The notes beneath the pieces were generated by a model. The model made no database searches. It was given only the letters and a program-made list of their open reading frames with translations, and was not told the DNA's origin. Of a stretch of DNA of 36,663 bases, positions 31,102 to 36,663 are shown piece by piece. The stretch lies in the IMG/VR virus record IMGVR_UViG_3300044846_001849, positions 1 to 36,663 of that record, one strand, 5' to 3'. Every line of letters starts with the position of its first letter. Positions within the stretch are counted from its first letter, which is position 1. Source of the DNA: a virus. The position numbers and the translations under genes were made by a program.

Positions 31102-31355
31102 CCGTGTTTTGGTTGATAATAATCTCAGTATTCGTTGGCGTACTTTCAGCCAATCCCAAGTCTCCTATTTCTGAGCGTCGTGCCATTACCGGTGCGCTAT
31201 GCGCGTACTATCAAGTCATAGCATCTAAGCCTGCCTTGGCACTTATAACACATAAGCTCAAACGCTATGCTTGATAGTGCTTGTCTTTCCAAGCTGTCAC
31301 CAACCAACCCAGTTATTGATAAATCGCCATAAAGTGATTTCTGAGTTGGTTGGTT
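31065..31355 (-). ncRNA. Candidate structured non-coding RNA, about 290 nt
   Basis: No reading frame of useful length exists here, but the minus strand has a full RNA gene layout. A promoter lies at 31362-31391, a predicted start near 31355 and a terminator at 31065-31101. From its 5' end the RNA can form: P1 (31341-31354 with 31299-31312, 14 bp), P2 (31290-31294 with 31279-31283), P3 (31256-31278 with 31207-31230, 23 bp with one bulge), a small GCGC stem (31201-31204 with 31194-31197), and P5 (31171-31175 with 31124-31128) enclosing P4 (31149-31153 with 31135-31139). All four imperfect pairs in P1 and P3 are G.U on this strand but C.A on the other. I recognise no known RNA family. Confidence 0.7.
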
Positions 31356-31361
31356 AAAAAG

Positions 31362-31391
31362 ATTATATTCTAAAAAGTAAAAAAATGTAAA
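31362..31391 (-). promoter_or_regulatory. Promoter of the candidate ncRNA
   Basis: On the minus strand TTTACA (31386-31391) and a perfect TATAAT (31362-31367) are 18 bp apart, a strong sigma70-type promoter by sequence. The expected start near 31355 coincides with the first base pairs of hairpin P1. The -35 box is the left half of a degenerate copy of the operator palindrome. Confidence 0.7.
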
Positions 31392-31403
31392 TAATAATTT
31401 ACC
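31386..31403. promoter_or_regulatory. Degenerate operator-like palindrome O4
   Basis: TGTAAATAATAATTTACC matches the 18-bp operator core at 16 of 18 positions. It covers the -35 box of the ncRNA promoter. Binding by the same regulator would couple ncRNA synthesis to the early operons. Confidence 0.5.
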
Positions 31404-31417
31404 ATTGTTTTTTTAAA

Positions 31418-31688
31418 AGGTAACAGTTGCAAATTTTATCTGTTACCTTCCTAAAACCTATGCAGTTATTGGGCTTAAGTGTGTTTTTATATCAAAAAGG
31501 TAACAGATAAAAATTTAATTTACCTCTCCAACATTTTTATAATAAATTTATAATTTATAATTTATTCTATAGACTTATTATTATCTGTTACCTGTTACCT
31601 TTGGTCTAATAAACATATATAAATAGCGGACTGCAATAGGTAACAGATAGATTTTTATCTGTTACCTTTTAGGCTTTATCTGTTACCT
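31418..31688. repeat. Iteron array, candidate replication origin
   Basis: The element AGGTAACAG (consensus AGGTAACAGATAAAA) occurs eight times: plus orientation at 31418, 31498 and 31638; minus orientation at 31440, 31585, 31592, 31659 and 31680. A very AT-rich tract (31507-31584) lies between copies. The pair at 31638-31667 forms a 12-bp inverted repeat with a 6-nt loop. The array directly follows the primase-polymerase/helicase gene. In satellite phage P4, a primase-helicase of related domain composition binds iterons at its own origin, so this is the best origin candidate. The spacing is irregular, which excludes a CRISPR array. Confidence 0.7.
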
Positions 31689-31690
31689 TT

Positions 31691-34171
31691 TTAAAAATCA
31701 TCATCAACTGCAAGCGTTTCATTGAGCAACTGCCTGCAACGTTCCGCATCTAAATCACGCGATCTTTTTACCCAAACTCGATGCGGTTTACCTTGCCACT
31801 TTACCTGCTTATCAAATTTCATATATCCTAAACCTTCTAAAATACGTCTAATGGTCTTGGTGTTTAACTCTGGAAATTCATAGTCACTAAAACTATTTGC
31901 TCCCATTGCACTGGTAAGCGCAGAGCTGGAAATAATACTATCGCTATACCCAACACCGCCTTTTTGTATAAACGTATTTAAATCGCAAATCTCTGCGCCT
32001 TTTTCAGCACTAATCATTGATAGTTTTTCTGCTGTCAATGGCGCGTGTCCATAAGGCTTAAAATCCTCACTGATTTTAAAATCAAGAAAAAAGCGTCTAA
32101 TTGAACCGCCATGATATGTAATAGCGTTTTTTAATTTATCAAAATACTCATATATGTCGCCAACATCGCGTTCCATATCTTGACGATTTAAGTAAGGCGC
32201 AAAAATAACCCACCATCTTCTATCGTGGTCATTAAGAGGCAAAGCGTCACGGTGATTTGTAAAAGCAATGTAATTAGTTACGTTCACAATAGAATAGTTA
32301 TCCCTATTCATACGTCTAATGTCTATTGTGGCGTTGGTTATCATCGGCTTTATGGTATCTAGTACATCAAAACGATTATGTCCAGCCACGCGCAATTCTT
32401 CAAGAACAACAACGCAACTCCCCTCTGCCCAGCCGGTAAACTTGTCCTGAAGTGCTGTAGGTGGCAGCGGTTTTACGTTACGCCCACCAAGGCAACACGC
32501 GATAACCTCAGCAATGGTGCTTTTTCCATCCCCCTCAAAACCTTGAATCAAAGGTGCAAAATTAATTTTTTTGCCAATGTTTTGAGTGTTGTACGCAATA
32601 AAATCAAGCAAAAAACGCGTTTCTTTTTCACGTTTTCCGCAAATATTTCTAATATGCTTAATAACTAAATCAACAGCTAATTTTCCGTCATCGCTTATTT
32701 TATATTCTGCTTGTGGTAAACTATCAACCGAAAAAGCGTTAACGCATTCAAGACCTTCATGTGGAAAAAACTGCAAATTTTGAGGCATATAAATTGCTCG
32801 GCTAAAGCACTTTATAAAATTATTGTTTAACGCAAAATTTGCAGCCCCTCTGCTTGCTCCTTCATCTTCGCCATTATCTAAAATTTCCCTTGTGTAATTA
32901 GCATCAAACGATTGCTTACTAATTTCTTCTTTTGTGTATAAATGATAAAACTTATCACGATCATTAAGCCAAACCCATGGCAAACAAAAAGCAGGGGTTT
33001 CTGGTGATAATTGACGCAACTTTGTTGGTGTTAGTAGTTTTCTTGCAATGCCAACAGATATAATTACATTACCTAAAATTTTAAAACGATTGCGCCATTC
33101 ACCAATAATGGTTTCACGCCCAATAGCAGATAAATTTAAATCACTTCGTATAGTATCAGCAACAACACCTTCCATATCCGTTACATTTGAACAGCTTGAA
33201 ATTAATTGTGAAAGCGTTTGTGATGACTGAATACTGAGCGCGGTGGCATTGCGTTTTCTTACCTTATTTGCTTCATAACGCAGAGATGCAACAGTTAATT
33301 TTTTTTCACTAGTATCGCGCAAACCGTCCCAAACTTTTACCGTGCAAGCGTCTGGATGCTCAGGACAAGCTGACCATTCTCGCCACAAAACATAGCCTTT
33401 ATCATAATCCCAACGCTTTAACATAAAGCCAACATGAACCCAGTCATCATGTTGGGTTTTATCCCACTTTTCTTGTATAACTAAATCAGCTCTTATGCCT
33501 TCGATTTCATCTTCTATTTGAAATTCTTTAAAATCATCTTCTTCATCGTCAATAACACCAACAACTACTGGCAATACTTTCTGCACGTTGTCAGGCGTAA
33601 ACCCATCAAACGTCACATCATGCGCCCCGAATTTCTCAAGCATCGGCTTAAGTGATACAAGCCACGCACGAACCTGCTTAACATTAACGCTTGGCAATTC
33701 ATCAACTTTGGTGTTGATTGGCTCGTCACCTGCGTTTAAATCCCATACATAAGGCTTTTTAGTATCTGGGTGTGTGCCATACGCAATAAACTGTTGACCG
33801 TTTGCAAGAATCTCAATAGCTGGGTTTTCCAGTCCATCAAACTTAAATTTTATTTTGTGCTTAGTCATTGCTTCATTAATTCTAATCAGCATCAAGCATT
33901 TAGGCTTATTGCCAAACCGAACAGGCGCAAAGCCAAAAGCCGATTGCGCACTAGCCAGAACGCTTTTAGCCATGTCCTCGTTTAATATATCAATATCAAT
34001 AGCGATTAAACGATCACCCAGCACGATACCGACATTTTTATCAGCCGCATATTTCTTCCAAGACGGGTCATTTTCTCGATGTTGCCAACCGTTGCCAAGT
34101 GGTCGCTTACCATTTGCTGGCGTAATGGTGTAACCGTTTTTATCTAAATCATCATAAACGCTACTTAACAT
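31691..34171 (-). CDS. Primase-polymerase/SF3 helicase replication protein
   Basis: The 826-residue protein combines an N-terminal archaeo-eukaryotic primase-like domain (DID at 59-61, GTHP with His134, preceded by a NGKRPLGNGW motif) with a middle region of unclear function and a C-terminal superfamily 3 helicase. Its Walker A is GFEGDGKST at 544-552, followed by a VVVLEEL Walker B and an FTNHRDALPL sensor motif. A winged-helix-like C-terminus may bind the origin. No separate DNA polymerase gene is seen in the window, so this enzyme may prime, unwind and perhaps polymerise. Its start overlaps the HTH gene by 11 bp, and iterons lie just behind its stop codon. Confidence 0.9.
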   Translation of the reverse strand: MLSSVYDDLDKNGYTITPANGKRPLGNGWQHRENDPSWKKYAADKNVGIVLGDRLIAIDIDILNEDMAKSVLASAQSAFGFAPVRFGNKPKCLMLIRINEAMTKHKIKFKFDGLENPAIEILANGQQFIAYGTHPDTKKPYVWDLNAGDEPINTKVDELPSVNVKQVRAWLVSLKPMLEKFGAHDVTFDGFTPDNVQKVLPVVVGVIDDEEDDFKEFQIEDEIEGIRADLVIQEKWDKTQHDDWVHVGFMLKRWDYDKGYVLWREWSACPEHPDACTVKVWDGLRDTSEKKLTVASLRYEANKVRKRNATALSIQSSQTLSQLISSCSNVTDMEGVVADTIRSDLNLSAIGRETIIGEWRNRFKILGNVIISVGIARKLLTPTKLRQLSPETPAFCLPWVWLNDRDKFYHLYTKEEISKQSFDANYTREILDNGEDEGASRGAANFALNNNFIKCFSRAIYMPQNLQFFPHEGLECVNAFSVDSLPQAEYKISDDGKLAVDLVIKHIRNICGKREKETRFLLDFIAYNTQNIGKKINFAPLIQGFEGDGKSTIAEVIACCLGGRNVKPLPPTALQDKFTGWAEGSCVVVLEELRVAGHNRFDVLDTIKPMITNATIDIRRMNRDNYSIVNVTNYIAFTNHRDALPLNDHDRRWWVIFAPYLNRQDMERDVGDIYEYFDKLKNAITYHGGSIRRFFLDFKISEDFKPYGHAPLTAEKLSMISAEKGAEICDLNTFIQKGGVGYSDSIISSSALTSAMGANSFSDYEFPELNTKTIRRILEGLGYMKFDKQVKWQGKPHRVWVKRSRDLDAERCRQLLNETLAVDDDF

Positions 34172-34346
34172 TTTTTAATCCTTTTTTAATTTTGTTATAG
34201 GTAAATAGCGTCACGTTGTCGGTTTTGCCGTTCTTGATGTTGTAGATGGTCATAAAACTGACATGACATAGCGCAGCTATCTTGCGCAATGCTATCCCGT
34301 CATGCTGTTTGAGTAAGTCTTGAAGCTCATTTATAAAATCTTGCAT
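34161..34346 (-). CDS. Small HTH transcription regulator (Cro/C1-like), 61 aa
   Basis: The protein is little more than one helix-turn-helix domain: LRKIAALCHVSFMTIYNIKN contains the turn and recognition helix. There is no C-terminal oligomerisation or cleavage domain, so it resembles Cro rather than a LexA-type CI. It is the first leftward gene, directly beside the imperfect palindrome at 34374-34391, and its end overlaps the replication gene start. I infer that it binds the four palindromes listed here and controls the divergent promoters and its own operon. An AAAGG ribosome binding site precedes ATG 34346. Confidence 0.83.
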   Translation of the reverse strand: MQDFINELQDLLKQHDGIALRKIAALCHVSFMTIYNIKNGKTDNVTLFTYNKIKKGLKNVK

Positions 34347-34373
34347 TTTTTCTTTACCTTTTGTTGTTTATGT

Positions 34374-34391
34374 TGTAAATTATATTTTACA
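34374..34391. promoter_or_regulatory. Operator-like palindrome O2 in the divergent control region
   Basis: TGTAAATTATATTTTACA is the 18-bp palindrome with one mismatched pair. It sits in the only divergent intergenic gap, between the HTH gene (start 34346) and the rightward gene at 34429. TATAAT boxes occur on the minus strand within it (34379-34384) and next to it (34391-34396), so binding would cover the leftward promoter; rightward promoter elements are less clear. Confidence 0.7.
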
Positions 34392-34428
34392 TTATAACAA
34401 ACTTTTTTAAAAGCAACGGAGTTATTTT

Positions 34429-34866
34429 ATGAACAAAGAAGAATTATCAATCAGAACCGCGTCAATATTGCGCTTGCAGCTTGAGTATGACCAACTAATC
34501 ATTAAAGCAGAGTTTCTGCAAACGCTGATTATTAAAGAGCGTTTTGCGCTTGAATCAATTAACAATCCGACTATTGAGGAGCATTTGGGCGTTGATGTTG
34601 TGGCGGTGGATAATACGCCACCACAGCCGCAAACGCAAAAACGTAAACAGGTAGCAGTTGAAAGTGAAGAAACGCTAGAAGGCGTAAAAGATTGCCTGAA
34701 GCAACTGAGCATTAAAACAAACAGCCGTAAAATATCACTGGAAATATTGCGCAAGTTTAACGTCGAAAAAACGGTTGATTTAGATCCGCGTGATTATGGC
34801 AGAGTTTGCAGGATGGCAGTTGAAGCTTTAAACGAAATGTTAAAGGCTAAAAAAAATGACAACTAA
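34429..34866 (+). CDS. Hypothetical early replication-module protein, 145 aa
   Basis: The N-terminal 50 residues are helical and likely coiled coil (EELSIRTASILRLQLEYDQL onward). A Pro/Gln-rich linker follows. The C-terminal 60 residues (TLEGVKDCLKQLSI, then LEILRKFNVEKTVDL and DYGRVCRMAVEAL) resemble a short domain attached to several phage recombination and replication proteins, where a helix is followed by the 'LKKFG-x-x-x-x-x-DL' pattern. It is the first rightward gene, after the control region, with a CGGAG ribosome binding site, and overlaps the nuclease gene by 11 bp. A partner role with the nuclease is likely but unproven. Confidence 0.65.
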   Translation: MNKEELSIRTASILRLQLEYDQLIIKAEFLQTLIIKERFALESINNPTIEEHLGVDVVAVDNTPPQPQTQKRKQVAVESEETLEGVKDCLKQLSIKTNSRKISLEILRKFNVEKTVDLDPRDYGRVCRMAVEALNEMLKAKKNDN

Positions 34867-35977
34867 ACACGCAAAATTAGGCGCATCATCGAGTGAACGC
34901 TGGATTAACTGCCCAGCGTCAGTTCGTATGTGTGAGAACCTGCCAAACACGTCCTCTACATTTGCTGCTGAAGGAACAGCTGCGCATGAGCTTTCCGAAA
35001 AATGCTTAATGACAGCTAAACCCGCAGCGCATTATTTTGGATTAAAATTTAATGGTTTTGTCGTAACAGATGACATGGCTATGCACGTTCAAAAATACGT
35101 TGATTATGTTAACGCTGTTGGTGGCGTGTTGCTATTTGAGCAACGTGTGGACTTTAGCCGTTGGGTGCATGAAGGATTTGGAACGGCTGACGCAATTGTT
35201 ATTGATGAAAGCAATAAAACCATTCATGTTATTGATTTGAAATATGGCAAAGGCGTTGCTGTGTATGCGCGGCATAACACACAGGCGCAACTTTACGCGC
35301 TGGGTGCGTATGATTTATTTGCCCATATTTATGATGTTGAGTACATAAAAATGCACATTCACCAGCCACGCATTGATAACGTAACGAGCTGGGAAATTAC
35401 AGTTGATGAATTGCTTGCGTTTGGAGATGAAGTAAAACTACGAGCTGAAGCAACACTTGATGTTAATGCGCCATTTAATCCAACTGAAAAAGGCTGTATG
35501 TGGTGCGCAGCTAAACCCACTTGCGCAGCATTAGCACAAAAAACGTTTGAGGTTGTCACGTCTGATTTTGAAATAACAAATGAACCGCAATTACTTGCGG
35601 TTGAGAGTTTAACGCCTGAGCAGATTGCGCAAATACTCCCTAATTTGCCATTGATTGAATCATGGATTAAGAGCGTAAAAGAACACGCTTATGATTTGGC
35701 TAATGCAGATCAGCTCAAAGGCTATAAACTGGTAGCTGGCAGAAACTCACGCAAGTGGAACGCTGACGATGATGCAATTAAAAGCGCATTAACTGCTATG
35801 AATATCAACCCAATTAAAAGCGAATTAATTAGTGTTGCGCAGGCTGAAAAACTAATCAGCAAAGAAGATAAGCCAATGTTTTCAAACCTTTACGCAACAC
35901 TATCAGGAAGTCCAACACTTGCAACTATTGACGATAAACGCCCAGAATTAAAAAATGTGCTTGACGATTTTGATTAA
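34856..35977 (+). CDS. DUF2800 PD-(D/E)XK nuclease with Cys cluster
   Basis: The 373-residue protein has the RecB/Cas4-like core: FEQRVDF, GTADAIVI, IDLKYGKG (Asp127, Lys129) and the QAQLYALGA motif. Cysteines at residue 19 and in the C-terminal CMWCAAKPTC stretch are arranged like the Fe-S cluster of Cas4/AddB-type nucleases (one N-terminal and three C-terminal Cys). DUF2800 genes are commonly paired with DUF2815 ssDNA-binding genes, as here, in phage recombination modules. It probably resects DNA ends. The stop codon abuts palindrome O3 at 35978, and the ssb promoter -35 box lies inside its last codons. Confidence 0.9.
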   Translation: MTTKHAKLGASSSERWINCPASVRMCENLPNTSSTFAAEGTAAHELSEKCLMTAKPAAHYFGLKFNGFVVTDDMAMHVQKYVDYVNAVGGVLLFEQRVDFSRWVHEGFGTADAIVIDESNKTIHVIDLKYGKGVAVYARHNTQAQLYALGAYDLFAHIYDVEYIKMHIHQPRIDNVTSWEITVDELLAFGDEVKLRAEATLDVNAPFNPTEKGCMWCAAKPTCAALAQKTFEVVTSDFEITNEPQLLAVESLTPEQIAQILPNLPLIESWIKSVKEHAYDLANADQLKGYKLVAGRNSRKWNADDDAIKSALTAMNINPIKSELISVAQAEKLISKEDKPMFSNLYATLSGSPTLATIDDKRPELKNVLDDFD

Positions 35978-36012
35978 TGTAAATTATAATTTACACGCCT
36001 TAACAGTAAGGC
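35961..36012 (+). promoter_or_regulatory. Promoter, operator O3 and 5' hairpin for the ssDNA-binding protein gene
   Basis: TTGACG (35961-35966) and TATAAT (35985-35990) are 18 bp apart. The -10 lies in the perfect palindrome TGTAAATTATAATTTACA (35978-35995, operator O3). The predicted start near 35997 is the first base of a hairpin with a 6-bp stem GCCTTA/TAAGGC and ACAG loop (35997-36012), so the mRNA would start with a stem-loop that can protect its 5' end. Repressor on O3 would block RNA polymerase. Confidence 0.72.
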
Positions 36013-36054
36013 AATAAATTCTTAAATTTCTAAATTAATAAAAGGAAAAATATC

Positions 36055-36579
36055 ATGGCTGCAATTATGTTAAAAAACGTTCGTCTTTCTTTTGCTTCAC
36101 TATTTGAATATGAAGAATACAACCAAGAAAGCACCGGCAAATATGCCGCAACGTTTCTCCTCGATAAATCTCAACACGCTGACACCATCAAATTGATTGA
36201 AAAAACAATTGCTGATTTTGCCGTTGAAAAGTTTGGCGCAGGTAAAGTGCCTAAACTTTACAAACAGCCGTTAATGGACGGTGATATGCAAGATTATGAC
36301 GGTTATGCAGGGTGTATGAGCATCAAAGGGTCAACAAAAAAACGCCCTATTGTTATTGACCAACAAAAGGTCACACTCACCAAAGAAGATGAACGCATTT
36401 TTAGCGGTGATTATGTCAATGCTAAAATTGACTTTTGGTTTCAAGATAACTCATATGGCAAACGCATTAACTGTAATTTGATCGCAGTGCAGTTATTTAA
36501 ACAAGGTGAACGGTTTGGCGGTGGTGATGCGTCGGTTGATGACTTTGATTCTTATGATGAAAATGACGATGATTTTTAA
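36055..36579 (+). CDS. Single-stranded DNA-binding protein, DUF2815 family
   Basis: The 174-residue protein matches DUF2815, a phage ssDNA-binding family unrelated in sequence to bacterial SSB: MLKNVRLSFASLFEYEEYNQ at the start, KYAATFLLDKSQHADTIKLI, then GYAGCMSIKGSTKKRP and a strand SGDYVNAKIDFWFQDNSYGK. The C-terminus is strongly acidic (DDFDSYDENDDDF), the usual tip for docking partner proteins. It coats replicating or recombining ssDNA and should work with the DUF2800 nuclease upstream and the VRR-NUC and SNF2 enzymes beyond the circle junction. AAGGA precedes ATG 36055. Its 3' end is repeated at 2-94. Confidence 0.93.
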   Translation: MAAIMLKNVRLSFASLFEYEEYNQESTGKYAATFLLDKSQHADTIKLIEKTIADFAVEKFGAGKVPKLYKQPLMDGDMQDYDGYAGCMSIKGSTKKRPIVIDQQKVTLTKEDERIFSGDYVNAKIDFWFQDNSYGKRINCNLIAVQLFKQGERFGGGDASVDDFDSYDENDDDF

Positions 36580-36663
36580 TTGATGTTTATTTGATGGTTA
36601 TTTGATTTTAACCAACTGTCAAGTAATCCTTGATAGTTGGTTTTTTTATAAAAAAACTTATAG
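36486..36663. repeat. Terminal direct repeat, right copy
   Basis: This is the second copy of bases 1-178, with differences at 36534 and 36537 only. It contains the 3' end of the ssDNA-binding protein gene and its terminator. It marks the circular junction of the assembled genome. Confidence 0.95.
36610..36647 (+). terminator. Intrinsic terminator after the ssDNA-binding protein gene (right copy)
   Basis: The same 14-bp stem, 5-nt loop and T tract as at 125-162. It belongs to the same physical locus on the circular map. Confidence 0.85.

Larger units (their letters stand above)
30925..31690. other. Long non-coding region between packaging and replication genes
   Basis: This 766-bp stretch is the only part of the genome longer than 300 bp without a credible gene. 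From low to high coordinates it holds a weak promoter toward the packaging genes, a stretch of about 75 bp with no visible structure (30989-31064), the terminator and body of the candidate ncRNA, its promoter with operator O4, and the iteron array. The part nearest the packaging genes could also contain the packaging start site (cos or pac), which I cannot locate. Confidence 0.8.

Noticed and set aside
31058-31380. tRNA, tmRNA or group I intron in the structured region
   Set aside because: No cloverleaf, CCA end or T-loop motif, no intron core elements that I can recognise, and no split gene around it.
31418-31688. Possible CRISPR array because of repeated short elements
   Set aside because: Copies are 9-15 bp, lie in both orientations and at irregular distances, and there are no spacers of uniform length or cas genes.
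34422-34754. Minus-strand frame opposite the first rightward gene
   Set aside because: It lies fully within a better supported plus-strand gene with a good ribosome binding site and would cover the divergent control region.
1-36663. Temperate lifestyle suggested by the small Cro-like regulator
   Set aside because: No integrase, excisionase, partition gene or long CI-like repressor is found, and lytic phages also carry small HTH regulators.

Overview
The window is a complete or nearly complete genome of a tailed double-stranded DNA phage. The last 178 bases (36486-36663) repeat the first 178, so the map closes into a circle of about 36,485 bp. Tail genes (a 1913-residue tape measure, major tail tube protein, tail assembly chaperones with a -1 frameshift site, tail terminator) indicate a siphovirus with a long non-contractile tail. 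The head combines a P22-type coat protein, a separate scaffold, a DUF4055-type portal and a MuF-like protein. I see no integrase, excisionase or tRNA gene, so a lytic lifestyle is more likely than a temperate one, though not proven. Base composition is fairly AT-rich, Shine-Dalgarno sites are strong and sigma70-like promoters are visible. A proteobacterial host fits the tail-fibre and head genes, but I cannot name one.

Layout. The genome has two arms that diverge from one short control region (34347-34428) and converge at a bidirectional terminator (7248-7273). The rightward arm (plus strand) runs 34429-36579 and across the circle junction into 188-7262. It carries a DUF2800 PD-(D/E)XK nuclease, a DUF2815 ssDNA-binding protein, a VRR-NUC nuclease, an SNF2-type helicase, a dUTPase, an HNH-like protein that seems to lack its catalytic His, a winged-helix/DUF3310 fusion and many tiny, mostly unknown genes with overlapping start and stop codons. 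The leftward arm (minus strand) starts with a 61-residue HTH protein and a primase-polymerase/SF3 helicase (34346-31691). It continues through the packaging, head and tail genes (30924-8604) to a lysis cassette of three membrane proteins and a GH24 endolysin (8453-7275).

The non-coding stretch 30925-31690 is the most remarkable part. It holds (i) eight copies of a 9-bp element around a very AT-rich core, beside the primase-helicase gene, the best candidate replication origin, and (ii) a likely minus-strand non-coding RNA gene of about 290 nt, with a TTTACA-18-TATAAT promoter, at least five helices and an intrinsic terminator. In its two long helices all four non-Watson-Crick pairs are G.U on the minus strand and C.A on the plus strand, which points to a selected minus-strand RNA.

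Regulation. An 18-20 bp palindrome (core TGTAAATTATAATTTACA) occurs at 2540-2559 and 35978-35995, with a one-mismatch version at 34374-34391 beside the HTH gene and a degenerate version at 31386-31403 over the -35 box of the ncRNA promoter. It contains a TATAAT box and probably defines a small regulon controlled by the HTH protein. A GIY-YIG homing endonuclease gene sits between scaffold and coat genes; its ribosome binding site lies in a perfect 9-bp hairpin and an extended -10 promoter is placed to start inside that hairpin, resembling the logic known for T4 I-TevI.
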